A stretch of 64,000 bases of DNA from Intrasporangiaceae bacterium URHB0013 (GCA_000620545.1 JIBA01000017.1:62001-126000); one strand, 5' to 3'; shown: positions 53,826 to 63,180, numbered from the stretch's first letter. A program made the numbers and translations. Notes: generated from the sequence alone by a model not told the origin.

Positions 53826-53947
53826 CGGTCCTCCACGGGTCAGGCGTCGCGCGGTCGCGACCACGCTTGGACGCTACCCCGCCGGCCGGCGCAGAGACAG
53901 GTGACACCCCTGCGTCTTGCCGCGTCGTCGCCCCTTGCCCTGGCGGC

Positions 53948-54382
53948 TCAGGCCGCTGCGCAGTCGCCCTCTGCCGGCAGCACGGCCACCGCGTCCGGTG
54001 CCGCGATGGCTACGGCGTGCAGCGTGAATCGGACCGCGCGGCAGGCATCCTCGAAGGCGGCGCGCAGGTCGCGGTCACGGGGGTTGGGGACCGCGCGGCC
54101 CGGTCGCGCGATCACGATGACGACGTCCCGCACGTCGTGGCGCGCCACCTCGGTGAGCAGCAGACCCACGCCCTCGACGACCTGGCTGACGTCGACGCGA
54201 CCCGGCTCGTCCGGCAGGCAGATCGGCTGGAGCAGACGGCCGTTGGGGTGGCAGAGCAGGAGGTAGGTGGCCCCGTCGGACCTTGCCTGCTCCGTCACGA
54301 TGAGGTCGACCACCCCCTCGAAGACGTCGGGGTCGGTGATCGGTCGTTGGGCCCAGTCCCGCGGCAGGTCGTCGAAGCGCAT
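53948..54382 (-). CDS. Conserved-looking cytoplasmic hypothetical protein
   Basis: 144 residues, starting MRFDDLPRDWAQRPITDPDVFEGVVDLIV and containing YLLLCHPNGRLLQPICLPD and VVIVIARPGRAVPNPRDRDLRAAFEDACRA (in part). It has alternating strand/helix character, no signal or membrane segment. The composition is clearly coding and similar small proteins occur in Actinobacteria, but no function is known to me. Confidence 0.65.
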   Translation of the reverse strand: MRFDDLPRDWAQRPITDPDVFEGVVDLIVTEQARSDGATYLLLCHPNGRLLQPICLPDEPGRVDVSQVVEGVGLLLTEVARHDVRDVVIVIARPGRAVPNPRDRDLRAAFEDACRAVRFTLHAVAIAAPDAVAVLPAEGDCAAA

Positions 54383-54427
54383 GGGTCGAGCATGGCTGCG
54401 ACCGGTGACAGTCGGCCGACGTTGTCC

Positions 54428-54467
54428 ACACGCCCCCGGGGCCGCAGGGCTCAGGCCGGGGGCGTGT
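54428..54467 (-). terminator. Terminator at the end of the catabolic operon
   Basis: ACACGCCCCCGG (54428-54439) pairs perfectly with CCGGGGGCGTGT (54456-54467), a 12-bp stem. The upstream arm overlaps the last codons of the SDR gene. Confidence 0.7.
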
Positions 54468-55272
54468 ACCTGCCGTCGATGACGGTCCAGCCGCCGTCGA
54501 CGAAGAGCTGGCTGCCCGTGACGAACGACGACGCGTCCGAGGCGAGGTAGACGACCGCGCCGACCAGCTCGTCGGGTCGCGACCACCGGCCGAGGGCGCT
54601 CTTGCTGGCATATGCCTCCGACCACTCGGGCACCGCGCGGATCTGCGCCGTCAGGGGCGTGTCGACGATGCCCGGGGCGATCGCGTTGACGCGGACGCCC
54701 TGCTGCCCCAGCTCGACGGCAGCGGCGCGCAGCAGCTGCACGAGCCCCGCCTTCGTGGCCGCATACACGCCCTGCCCCGGCTCGACGGTGACGGCCCGGA
54801 TCGAGCTGAAACCCACGATGCTCCCCCGCCCGCGCTCGGCCATGCCGGCGCCGAAGGCGCGCACGAGGTCGAACGAGGCGCGCAGGTTCAGGCCGACGAC
54901 CCGGTCGAACTCGTCCGCCGTGTAGTCCAAAAGCCGCTTGCGCACGTTGGTGGCCGCGGTGAAGACGAGCACGTCGACCTCGCCGAGATCGGCAGCCGCC
55001 CTCGTGACCGCGGATGCGTCGGTCACGTCGAGCTCGTACGCCTCGGTGCCGGCTCCCAGGGCCGCGGTCTCCTTCGCGGCATCGAGGTCGCGGTCGGCAC
55101 AGACGACCTCGGCGCCGTGCGCGGCGAGCGCGAGCGCGCTCTCGCGGCCGATGCCGCTGCCGGCGCCGATGACGACCGCGCGTCGGCCGTCGAGCCGGAA
55201 CATGCGCGAGTAGTCCGGTCGGGCGTTCTGGCCGGGCGCCGTGGTGGTCGGCTCGGTCGTCGCCTCAGTCAT
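54451..55272 (-). CDS. Short-chain dehydrogenase/reductase, last gene of the catabolic operon
   Basis: 273 residues. Cofactor motif GAGSGIGRE (TGxxxGxG type), the Asp after strand 2 (ADRD) favouring NAD(H), an active-site Ser in FSSIRAVT and Tyr/Lys in YAATKAG, and the C-terminal GSQLFVDGGWT typical of classical SDRs. Probably oxidises an alcohol intermediate. It overlaps the aldehyde dehydrogenase gene by eight bases, so oxidation of alcohol to aldehyde to acid in one operon is plausible. Confidence 0.9.
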   Translation of the reverse strand: MTEATTEPTTTAPGQNARPDYSRMFRLDGRRAVVIGAGSGIGRESALALAAHGAEVVCADRDLDAAKETAALGAGTEAYELDVTDASAVTRAAADLGEVDVLVFTAATNVRKRLLDYTADEFDRVVGLNLRASFDLVRAFGAGMAERGRGSIVGFSSIRAVTVEPGQGVYAATKAGLVQLLRAAAVELGQQGVRVNAIAPGIVDTPLTAQIRAVPEWSEAYASKSALGRWSRPDELVGAVVYLASDASSFVTGSQLFVDGGWTVIDGRYTPPA

Positions 55273-56746
55273 GGTCGCTCCCTGGTGTGTGCGCGGACGG
55301 GCGGATGATCGCCATGCGGGTGACGGTCAGCTCCTCGATGGCGAAACGCGGGCCCTCACGGCCCACGCCGCTGTCCTTCACCCCGCCGTACGGCATGACG
55401 TCGGACCGGAAGCCGGGGACCTCGTTGACGACGACCCCGCCGGTCTCGATCCGGTCGATCGCGGCGAACGCCGAGCCGAGTCCTTCGGTGAAGACGCTGG
55501 CGTGCAGGCCGTAGCGCGAACGGTTGACGACGTCGATGGCGGCGTCGAGGTCGGGCACCGAGCGCACGACGACCACGGGACCGAAGACCTCCTCGTCCCA
55601 CGCCAGCTGCCCGTCCGGGACGTCGAGCAGCACTGTCGGCTCGATGATCCCGTCGCGTATGCCGCCACCGTGCACGAGGGTGCCCCCGGCGTCGCACGCG
55701 GCGCGCACCCAGGCGACCACGCGCTCGGTCGACCGAGGGTCGATGAGGGCCGAGACCCGGGTCGCCGCGTCGCGCGGGTCACCGACGACGACCTGGTCTA
55801 TCCGCGCCGACAGGGCGGCGAGGAAGCCCTCACGCGCCGACTCCACGACGACGACCCGCTGCACGCTGATGCACGCCTGACCGGACGCGTAGTAGCCGCC
55901 GCGGACGACGGCGTCGGCGGCTGCGGCGATGTCGGCGTCCGCCGCCACGACGAGCGCTGCGTTGGAGCCCAGCTCGAGCAGCACCTTGGTCGGAGCGGCG
56001 TCGCGGGCGATCTGGTGGCCGACCGACGCCGAGCCGGTGAACGACACCGCGGCGACGCGCGAGTCGGTCGTCAGCGTGACGCCGACATCCACGCCCCCGG
56101 TGACGAGCTGGACACCGGCGCGGGGGCCGCCTGCAGCGGCCAGCGCCTCGCGCAGCACGTGCACGAGCCACAGGGTGGCGAGCGGGGTCTGCGGGGCCGG
56201 CTTGACGACGACCGGGCAGCCGGCCGCGAGGGCCGGGGCGAGCTTGTGGACGGCGAGCAGCAGGGGGTAGTTGAACCCGGCGATCCCGACGACGACACCG
56301 ATCGGCTTGCGCACCCAGAAGCCGACGAGCCCCTCACCGCTCGGCAGCAGGTCGAGCGGCACCGTCTCGCCGTGCAGACGCGCGACCTCCTCGGCTGCCG
56401 TGACGAGCGTCAGGAGGGTCCGGTCGACCTCGACGCGGCAGTCGACGAGCGGCTTGCCGGTCTCAAGGACGAGCAGCATCTCGACGTCGGCGCGCCGCTC
56501 CGAGATGACCCGGTGCGTCTCGACCAGCGCGGCGCGGCGCACGTGCGACGGAAGGGAAGCCATCTGCTCACGGACGTCAGCAGCACACGCAAGCGCTTCG
56601 GCCGCCGTCTCGCTCGTGCCCACCGGGGCCTGGGCGACGGCCTCTCCGGTGAAGGGGAAGGTCACGGTCGACGTCTCGTCCACGGCGACCCAGCAGTCGC
56701 CGACCGGCAGTCCGGCAGGGTGTTCGGGGGTGTACGTCGTCGTCAC
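55265..56746 (-). CDS. NAD(P)-dependent aldehyde dehydrogenase
   Basis: 493 residues, full-length ALDH. GIAGFNYPLLLAVHKLAPALAAGCPVVVKPAPQTPL (in part), the cofactor loop FTGSASVGHQIA, the general base Glu in LLELGSNAA, catalytic Cys292 in ASGQACISVQ, and EVFGPVVVV are present. The GTG at 56746 follows AGGAG and overlaps the oppF-like stop (GTGA). Substrate unknown; a semialdehyde produced by neighbouring enzymes is likely. Confidence 0.92.
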   Translation of the reverse strand: MTTTYTPEHPAGLPVGDCWVAVDETSTVTFPFTGEAVAQAPVGTSETAAEALACAADVREQMASLPSHVRRAALVETHRVISERRADVEMLLVLETGKPLVDCRVEVDRTLLTLVTAAEEVARLHGETVPLDLLPSGEGLVGFWVRKPIGVVVGIAGFNYPLLLAVHKLAPALAAGCPVVVKPAPQTPLATLWLVHVLREALAAAGGPRAGVQLVTGGVDVGVTLTTDSRVAAVSFTGSASVGHQIARDAAPTKVLLELGSNAALVVAADADIAAAADAVVRGGYYASGQACISVQRVVVVESAREGFLAALSARIDQVVVGDPRDAATRVSALIDPRSTERVVAWVRAACDAGGTLVHGGGIRDGIIEPTVLLDVPDGQLAWDEEVFGPVVVVRSVPDLDAAIDVVNRSRYGLHASVFTEGLGSAFAAIDRIETGGVVVNEVPGFRSDVMPYGGVKDSGVGREGPRFAIEELTVTRMAIIRPSAHTPGSDHD

Positions 56747-57573
56747 GATGGGTCTCCTACGAGATCGGCTGCGCCCGCTCCGGCGATGGCCCGGCGCATG
56801 CTGGGGGCCGCCCGCAGGAGGCGTTGGGTGTACGGGTGCTGCGGGTCGGCGAAGATCTGTTGCGTGGCCCCGGTCTCGACGACCTCGCCGTCACACATGA
56901 CGGCCACGCGCTCGCACACGTGCCGCACGACGGACAGGTCGTGCGACACGAAGACGAGGGTGAGCCCGAGGTCGCCGACGAGGTCGGTGATGAGGTTGAG
57001 CACCTGGGCGCGCACCGACACGTCGAGCGCGCTCACCGGCTCGTCGGCGAGCAGGATCGACGGCGAGGGTGCGAGGGCCCGGGCGATCGAGATGCGCTGA
57101 CGCTGACCACCGGAGAACTGGTGCGGGAAGCGGTCTCCCGCCTCGGGACCCAAGCCGACGGCCTCGAGCAGCTCGGCGACGCGGGCCCGCCGGTTCGGCA
57201 GCCTCTGGGCCACGAGCGGCTCGGCGACGATGTCGCGCACCCGCATCCTCGGGTCGAGTGAGCCCATCGGGTCCTGGAAGACGAGCTGGAGGGACGAGCG
57301 GAGGAAGCCGAGCTGCTTCTCCGGCAACCCCGACACGGTGCGTCCCTCGACCTGCACCTCTCCACTCGTGGGCTGGTCGAGGCCGGCGAGCAGGCGCATG
57401 AGCGTCGACTTGCCGCACCCGGACTCGCCGACGATGCCGAAGCGCTCGCCGCGAGCCACCTCGAACGACACCCCCTTGAGGGCCTCGACGACAGGCCCCG
57501 GCTCGCGCACGGAGGTGCGCGGACGCCGGTACCTGCGCCGCAGGTCGCGCACGCTGATCGCAGGGGTGGTCAT
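56743..57573 (-). CDS. OppF/DppF-type ABC transporter ATPase
   Basis: 276 residues. Walker A GESGCGKSTL, Q-loop FQDPMGSLDPRM, signature FSGGQRQRISIARAL, Walker B ILLADEPVSALD and H-loop SHDLS are complete. The C-terminal extension typical of the oligopeptide subfamily is short. Cysteines for an Fe-S cluster, expected in OppF/OppD tails, are absent here. ATGA overlap with the preceding gene. Confidence 0.93.
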   Translation of the reverse strand: MTTPAISVRDLRRRYRRPRTSVREPGPVVEALKGVSFEVARGERFGIVGESGCGKSTLMRLLAGLDQPTSGEVQVEGRTVSGLPEKQLGFLRSSLQLVFQDPMGSLDPRMRVRDIVAEPLVAQRLPNRRARVAELLEAVGLGPEAGDRFPHQFSGGQRQRISIARALAPSPSILLADEPVSALDVSVRAQVLNLITDLVGDLGLTLVFVSHDLSVVRHVCERVAVMCDGEVVETGATQQIFADPQHPYTQRLLRAAPSMRRAIAGAGAADLVGDPS

Positions 57574-58592
57574 GACGCACGCTCCGCGCCGGCGGGGTGG
57601 TGGCAGGCGAACCCGTTGCCCGGGTCGGGCCCGGCCCACGCGGGTTCGGTCGCACACACTTCGGTGGCGTGGTCGCAGCGGCTGCGGAAGACGCACCCGT
57701 CCGGGAAGGTTCCCGCCGAGGGGACGGTGCCCCTGATCGTCGGCAGGCGCCCTCCCGCGGCAGCCGAGTCGAGGTCGGATGCGGCGAGCAGCCCCTGGGT
57801 GTAGCGGTGGCGCGGGCGACGGAAGACCTCCGTCACCGGTCCGGCCTCGACGACACGGCCGCCGTACATCACGAGGACGCGCTCGCACACGGTGGCCACG
57901 ACGGAGAGGTCGTGGGTGATGAAGAGCAGGGCGGCGTCGCGGGCGGAGACGCCACGCACGATGAGGTCGAGCACCCGCGCCTGGACGGTGACGTCGAGCG
58001 CGGTCGTCGGCTCGTCGCAGACGAGGAGTGACGGGTCGTTGGCCAGCGCGATCGCGACGACGACGCGCTGCCGCTGGCCGCCCGACAGCTGGTGGGGGTA
58101 TGCCCTCGCCGCGTCCCCAGGGTCGGGAAGCCCCACCTGGTCGAGCAACTCCACGGCTCGCGCCCGGGCGGCGCGCTTGTCGCGGCCGCCCCGCCCCGCG
58201 TGGATCGTGATCACCTCGGCCACCTGGTCACCAACGCGCATCGTCGGGTTGAGGGCCGTCATCGGCTCCTGGAACACCATGGCGACGTCGCGACCGCGGA
58301 TCGCGGCCAGGTCCCGCTCGCGGGCACCGACGAGGTCGTGCCCGACACCCGCGAGGCGGATCGAGCCGCTGACGTGCGCGTCGTCGGGGAGCAGGCCGAG
58401 GAGCGCGAGGCTCGTCAGCGACTTGCCGGACCCGGACTCGCCGATGAGGCCGACCCGCTCGCCCCGGTCGATGCTGAAGGTCACGTCGTGCAGCAGGTGG
58501 AAGCGGCCGAGCCGCACGTCGAGTCCCTGCACGTCGAGCACCCGCGAGGTCGAGGCGTCCTTCGGGCGGGTCTCTGCTGCGAGAACGCTCAT
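57570..58592 (-). CDS. OppD/DppD-type ABC transporter ATPase
   Basis: 340 residues. Walker A GESGSGKSLT, FQEPMTALNPTMRV, signature LSGGQRQRVVVAIAL, Walker B LLVCDEPTTALD, H-loop THDLS, and the oligopeptide-ABC C-terminal region HRYTQGLLAASD...GTFPDGCVFRSRCDHATEVCATEP (in part) with several Cys that may hold an Fe-S cluster. It drives import through the DppB/DppC pore. Overlaps both neighbours by four bases. Confidence 0.93.
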   Translation of the reverse strand: MSVLAAETRPKDASTSRVLDVQGLDVRLGRFHLLHDVTFSIDRGERVGLIGESGSGKSLTSLALLGLLPDDAHVSGSIRLAGVGHDLVGARERDLAAIRGRDVAMVFQEPMTALNPTMRVGDQVAEVITIHAGRGGRDKRAARARAVELLDQVGLPDPGDAARAYPHQLSGGQRQRVVVAIALANDPSLLVCDEPTTALDVTVQARVLDLIVRGVSARDAALLFITHDLSVVATVCERVLVMYGGRVVEAGPVTEVFRRPRHRYTQGLLAASDLDSAAAGGRLPTIRGTVPSAGTFPDGCVFRSRCDHATEVCATEPAWAGPDPGNGFACHHPAGAERAS

Positions 58593-59527
58593 CGCCGGTC
58601 CTCCATGCGGGGGTCGTAGTGGTCGCGCAGTCCGTCGCCGAGCAGGTTGAAGCCGAGCACGGCCAACGCGATCGCGATACCGGGCACGATGGCGAGCCGC
58701 GGCGCCGCGAAGAGCAGCTCCTGGCTCTCCTGGAGCATCCGGCCCCAGCTCGGGGTCGGCGGTGGCGTGCCGAAGCCGAGGAACGACAGCGCCGCCTCAG
58801 CTAGGACCGCGATGGCGAACGACACGGAGGCCTGCACGATGACGAGGCCGCTGACGTTCGGCAGCACGTGGTGCACGCCGATCGCCCAAGGGCCGCGCCC
58901 GGCCGCCCGCGCCGCCAGGACGTACTCGGTGCTGAGCACCTGCAACGAGCCGCTGCGCACGAGCCGCACGAAGCTCGGCACCGAGGCGATGCCGATCGCG
59001 ACCATGGCCACGAGGGTGCTCCCGCCGTAGACCGCGCTGAACATGATGGCGAGCAGCAGGGCCGGGAAGGCGAGCAGCAGGTCGATGCCGCGCATGAGCG
59101 GCTCCCCGGCCCGGCGCGGCGCCATCGCAGCGACGATGCCGAGCGGCACACCGACGAGGCCGGCGACACCGACGGCGACGAGGCCGACGAAGAGCGTGGT
59201 CCGCGCGCCGACGAGGATCTGGCTCAGCACGTCTCGGCCGAGCTTGTCGGTGCCGAGCGGGTAGTCGGGGTCGCCGATGGGCCGCAACCGGGCCGACGCG
59301 TCGACGAAGGTCGGGTCGTGCGGGGTCCACACGAACGACACGAGCGCCATGAGCACGACGAGGCCGACGAGCCCGAGGCCGACGAAGAAGCTCGCGCCCG
59401 GTCGGCGCCGCGCTCCAGATGGGGATGCCGTGGGCGGCATCTCGTCCGGAGGCAGGGTCGCTTCCGCGGTCGCCGGTGTCGGCCCGTCGAGGGGACCGGC
59501 AGGGCGAGGTGTCAGGTCGGCGCTCAT
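58589..59527 (-). CDS. DppC-type ABC permease
   Basis: 312 residues with a Pro-rich N-terminus of about 45 residues, one helix (FFVGLGLVGLVVLMALVSFVW), then HPLGTDxxGRDV-like motif DYPLGTDKLGRDVLSQI, five further helices and the coupling loop EYVLAARAAGRGPWAIGVHHVLPN. Ends GDGLRDHYDPRMEDRR, standard for DppC/NikC. The ATG at 59527 overlaps the dppB stop by one base. Confidence 0.93.
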   Translation of the reverse strand: MSADLTPRPAGPLDGPTPATAEATLPPDEMPPTASPSGARRRPGASFFVGLGLVGLVVLMALVSFVWTPHDPTFVDASARLRPIGDPDYPLGTDKLGRDVLSQILVGARTTLFVGLVAVGVAGLVGVPLGIVAAMAPRRAGEPLMRGIDLLLAFPALLLAIMFSAVYGGSTLVAMVAIGIASVPSFVRLVRSGSLQVLSTEYVLAARAAGRGPWAIGVHHVLPNVSGLVIVQASVSFAIAVLAEAALSFLGFGTPPPTPSWGRMLQESQELLFAAPRLAIVPGIAIALAVLGFNLLGDGLRDHYDPRMEDRR

Positions 59528-60474
59528 CAGGTGGCCACCTTCAGTCTCGGGTCGATGACGAGGTAGAGCAGGTCGACGACGAAGTTGACGAGGAGCACGG
59601 CGAGGACGAGCAGCATGACGATGTCCTGCACGAAGATGAGGTCGCGGTTGGCCACCTGGTCGAGCAGCAGGCTGCCGAGGCCCGGGATGACGAACACGCG
59701 TTCGACGACGACGGCACCGATGAGCAGGGTCGCGAGCTGGAGTGCCAGCACCGTGACGACGGGGATCGCCGCGTTGCGGAACCCGTGACGGCGCAGCGCC
59801 CGACCTGCGCCCAGCCCCTTGGCCCGAGCCGTACGGATGTAGTCCTCGCGCTGCACATCGAGGATCGAGCTGCGCACGTAGCGGGTCAGGACCGCCCCCT
59901 GCACCAGCCCGAGCGCGAGCACCGGCAGGATGAGCTGTCGCAGGAACTGCACGGGGTCCTCGTTGGGCGGTGTCCAGCCGTTGGCCGGCAGCCACTGCAG
60001 CTTCACGGCGAAGACGGTGATGAGCAGGATGCCTGCGAGGAAGGCGGGCACGGCCACGCCGACCTGCGACAGCGCCGAGAGCACAAGGCCGCTCGGTTTG
60101 CGGTGCCGCAGCGCCATGACCGTCCCCAGCGGGACCGCGATGACGAGGGCGAGCACCATGGCGCAGACGACGAGCCACATCGTCACCTGGAGCCGGTCGA
60201 TGATCTGGGGGGCGATCTCCACCTGGGAGACATAGCTCGTGCCGAGGTCGAACCTGATGAACCCCGCCATCCACGAGACGTACTGGCTCAGCAGCGGCCT
60301 GTCGAGACCGAACTCCTGACGCATCTGGGCAACCGAGGCCTCCGAGGCGTTGACGCCCAGCGCGACCCGCGCCGGGTCGCCGGGCAGCAGCGCCATGAAG
60401 GCGAAGACGAGCATGGAGCTGACGACGAGGCTCGCGACGAGCGTCGCCGTGCGTCTGAGGATCTGGAGCAGCAT
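59527..60474 (-). CDS. DppB-type ABC permease
   Basis: 315 residues. The N-terminal helix (TATLVASLVVSSMLVFAFMALLPGDPA), five further helices, the coupling loop DYIRTARAKGLGAGRALRRHGFRNA and the end LLYLVIDPRLKVAT fit DppB/NikB. The conserved LPGDPAR follows the first helix as usual. Lies 89 bases downstream of the binding protein. Confidence 0.93.
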   Translation of the reverse strand: MLLQILRRTATLVASLVVSSMLVFAFMALLPGDPARVALGVNASEASVAQMRQEFGLDRPLLSQYVSWMAGFIRFDLGTSYVSQVEIAPQIIDRLQVTMWLVVCAMVLALVIAVPLGTVMALRHRKPSGLVLSALSQVGVAVPAFLAGILLITVFAVKLQWLPANGWTPPNEDPVQFLRQLILPVLALGLVQGAVLTRYVRSSILDVQREDYIRTARAKGLGAGRALRRHGFRNAAIPVVTVLALQLATLLIGAVVVERVFVIPGLGSLLLDQVANRDLIFVQDIVMLLVLAVLLVNFVVDLLYLVIDPRLKVAT

Positions 60475-60563
60475 GATGTCCTGTCGGGGTCAGGCGGGTC
60501 GGCCGCTGTCGGCCACCGGGTCGTGCGGGACCGGCCGGTGCGTGTCCGGCCGGTCCCCGACGG

Positions 60564-62096
60564 TCACGACCTGGCCAACCCAGCGAGCTCGAACGACTCC
60601 GTGATCGCGTTCTTCGGCAGCCCGGTGATGCCCTTCTCGGCAACCATGAGGTTCGGCAGGATGAAGAGCACGTCGCCGGCCGCGTCCTCGGACAGCTCCT
60701 TGGCCGCCTTCTTCATGAGCGTCACCTGCTCCTCGGGCGTTCCCGAGTCGGCGGCCCTCAGGTCGGCCTGCAGCTGCTTGTTGTCGTAGCGGGTGTAGTA
60801 CTTCGGGTCCCCGAAGACGGTGGGCAGGTCGCGGGGCTCGACGTGCGCCACGATCGACATGTCGTAGTCGGCGTCGGTGAACACCGTCGAGAGCCACACC
60901 GCCGGGAACTCCAGCTGGTCGAGCGCGACCTTGAAGCCCGCCTGCTCGAGCTGGCTCTTGACCACCTGGCCGCACGACACGGCATACGGCAGCGACGGGA
61001 TGCGCAGGCGCACGGGCGACGCGGCGGCGTTCGTCTGGGCCAGCAGGGCCTTGGCCTTGGCGAGGTCGTGCGGGAAGAGGCCGGTGAGGTCCTCGTACCA
61101 CGGGTCGGTCGGCGGGACCATGCTGCCGGCGAGGGTGCCGTGGCCGGCCCAGCACGTGTCCATCAGCGCCTTGTGGTCGATCGCGTAGCGGGCCGCCTGG
61201 CGGACCTTGAGGTCGTTGAACGGGGCCTTGCCGTTGTTGAACGAGAGGAGCACCTCGCCGTTCGTCGTGCCCTCGACGATCTCGTAGGCGTCGTTGCCCT
61301 GGAACTGTGCGAGCGACTCGGGCGCCTGCACCGTGCCGATGACGTCGATGGTCTTCGTCAGCAGCGCGTTGTTGAGGGCTGTCGGGTCCTTGAAGTACTT
61401 GAGCGTGACCTGCTGGAAGAAGGGCTTGGTCCCCCAGTAGGCCGGGTTGGCCTTGAAGCTGATCGAGTCGCCCCGGCGCCACTGCTCGAACACGAACGGG
61501 CCCGTGCCGACGGGCTTCGTCGCGAGGTCGGGCACGGCCTTCTCGGTCATCATGGCGCCGACGCGTGTCGACATCCGGTAGAGCCAGTTGTTGCTGGGCT
61601 GGCTCAGCGTCACCTGGAGGCGCGTGTCGCTGAGGGCCTTGGCGTCCTTGACGACGTCCATGGCGGCCTTGAGCGAGACCGTCCAGTCGCTCTTGACGCG
61701 GTTGATGGAGAAGACGGCGTCCTTGGCCGTGAAGGGCTGTCCGTTGCTGAACTTCGCGTTGTCGACGAGGTCGAAGGTGTACGTCTTGCCGTCCTCCGAG
61801 ACGGTCCACGACTTCGCGAGCGACGGCGTGATCTTGCCCTGCTGGTCGACGGCCACGAGGGTCTCGTAGACGTTGTCGAGCAGCGCCTGCGGGATGGCGG
61901 CACCGTCCTTCGTCGTGAAGTCGAGGCTCACCGGCTCCGCGACGAGACCGACGGTGAGGGAGGTGTCGCCGCTCCCGCCCCCGCTCGCTCCCCCGGTGCC
62001 GCCAGAGCCCGAGGTCCCGGAGCCGGCGGAGCAGGCCGCGGTGAGGGCGAGGAGCAGCGCCGTGGCCGCTGCCGTGCCGATGCGAGTGTGCTTCAT
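60564..62096 (-). CDS. Family 5 extracellular solute-binding lipoprotein
   Basis: 510 residues. The signal peptide ends in a lipobox (LTAAC, Cys22), then a Gly/Ser linker. SBP_bac_5 features are visible: ITPSLAKSWTVSEDGKTYTFDL, NGQPFTAKDAVFSINRV, PVGTGPFVFEQWRRGDSISFKANPAYWG (in part), and KVRQAARYAIDHKALMD. The family binds peptides, nickel chelates, opines and many amides, so the ligand is open. The ATG overlaps the dehydrogenase stop (ATGA); it delivers ligand to DppB/C. Confidence 0.92.
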   Translation of the reverse strand: MKHTRIGTAAATALLLALTAACSAGSGTSGSGGTGGASGGGSGDTSLTVGLVAEPVSLDFTTKDGAAIPQALLDNVYETLVAVDQQGKITPSLAKSWTVSEDGKTYTFDLVDNAKFSNGQPFTAKDAVFSINRVKSDWTVSLKAAMDVVKDAKALSDTRLQVTLSQPSNNWLYRMSTRVGAMMTEKAVPDLATKPVGTGPFVFEQWRRGDSISFKANPAYWGTKPFFQQVTLKYFKDPTALNNALLTKTIDVIGTVQAPESLAQFQGNDAYEIVEGTTNGEVLLSFNNGKAPFNDLKVRQAARYAIDHKALMDTCWAGHGTLAGSMVPPTDPWYEDLTGLFPHDLAKAKALLAQTNAAASPVRLRIPSLPYAVSCGQVVKSQLEQAGFKVALDQLEFPAVWLSTVFTDADYDMSIVAHVEPRDLPTVFGDPKYYTRYDNKQLQADLRAADSGTPEEQVTLMKKAAKELSEDAAGDVLFILPNLMVAEKGITGLPKNAITESFELAGLARS

Positions 62097-63148
62097 CGTG
62101 ACTCCATCTCGTGCAGGACCGCTGCAGCCAGCTGCGAGGTGCTCGCCGTGCCGCCGAGGTCTGGGGTGTGGTTGTGTGCTGAGCGGAGGGTGGCGGCCAG
62201 GGCCGCCCGGACCGCCTTGGCGGGTCCGGTGTGGCCGAGGTCGTCGAGGAGCATGGCCCCGGAGAGCAGGCACGCCGTGGGGTTGGCGATGCCGCGTCCG
62301 GCGATGTCCGGCGCGGAGCCGTGCACCGGTTCGTAGATACCCGGGACGCTGCCACCGGGCAACACGTTGGCGCTGGGGGCCATGCCCATGCCGCCGGCGA
62401 GGACGGCCGCGAGGTCGCTGAGGATGTCGCCGAAGAGGTTGCCGGCGAGGAGCACGTCGAGCGAGTGCGGGTGCTGCACGAGGCGAGCGGCCATGGCATC
62501 GACCAGCACGACCTCCAGCTCCACGTCCGGGTGGCGCGCTCCCACCTCGCGGACGACCGCGTCCCAGAGCGGGTAGCCGTGGCGCATCGCGTTCGACTTC
62601 GTCACGAGGGAAAGACGTCCGCGCCGCTGCTCGGCCATGGTGAACGCGTGCTCGGCGGCACGTTCGATGACGCGCCGCGAGTGGACGGCCACCTCGATGC
62701 CCAGGTCGTGACCGGTGCCGGCATGGGCGACCCCTCCGGCGCCGACGTACTCGCCCTCCGTGTTCTCGCGGACGATGACGAGGTCGACGCCCTCGACGTC
62801 CCGCACTCGGCTCGGCACGCCCTCGAAGGCACGCACCGGCCGTACGTTGACCGCCAGGTCGAGCTGCTGGCGCAGGCCGATGATCAGGCCCCACACGAGC
62901 TCGTGGTCGGGCACGTCCGGCCGGCCCACCGCCCCGAAGAGCACGGCGTCGTGGCGTCGCACGATGTCGGCGCCGTCGGCGGGCATCGCGGCCCCCTCGC
63001 GGAGGAACCGGTCGGCGCCCCAGTCGAGCTCGGTGACCTCGAGGCGCTCGCCATGGCTCTCCAGGGCTGTCGTGAGGATCGGCAGGGTGGCAGCGACGAC
63101 CTCGGGACCGACACCGTCGCCCGGGATGGCTGCGAGTCGCACCGTCAT
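62093..63148 (-). CDS. Isopropylmalate/tartrate-dehydrogenase-like beta-decarboxylating dehydrogenase, first gene of the operon
   Basis: 351 residues. IPGDGVGPEV at the start, LAVNVRPVRAFEGVPS, VIVRENTEGEYVGAGG, a Lys in LVTKSNAMRHGYPLWD, metal-binding Asp residues in LVDAMAARLVQHP and NLFGDILSDLAA, and EPVHGSAPDIAGRGIANP. The RENTEGEY form and the ELVWGLI segment (rather than EQGLLxLR of LeuB) point to the tartrate/D-malate dehydrogenase branch. It likely oxidises and decarboxylates a 2-hydroxyacid from the imported compound. The ATG follows AAGGAG. A LeuB role is less likely, given the context. Confidence 0.85.
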   Translation of the reverse strand: MTVRLAAIPGDGVGPEVVAATLPILTTALESHGERLEVTELDWGADRFLREGAAMPADGADIVRRHDAVLFGAVGRPDVPDHELVWGLIIGLRQQLDLAVNVRPVRAFEGVPSRVRDVEGVDLVIVRENTEGEYVGAGGVAHAGTGHDLGIEVAVHSRRVIERAAEHAFTMAEQRRGRLSLVTKSNAMRHGYPLWDAVVREVGARHPDVELEVVLVDAMAARLVQHPHSLDVLLAGNLFGDILSDLAAVLAGGMGMAPSANVLPGGSVPGIYEPVHGSAPDIAGRGIANPTACLLSGAMLLDDLGHTGPAKAVRAALAATLRSAHNHTPDLGGTASTSQLAAAVLHEMESR

Positions 63149-63180
63149 TGGCTCTCCTTGCTCGGCGTCCGCTGATGTTC

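Noticed and set aside
62093-63148. Calling this gene leuB
   Set aside because: Motifs and operon context (import, aldehyde and alcohol dehydrogenases, amidase) fit the tartrate/D-malate branch better; no other leucine genes are nearby.
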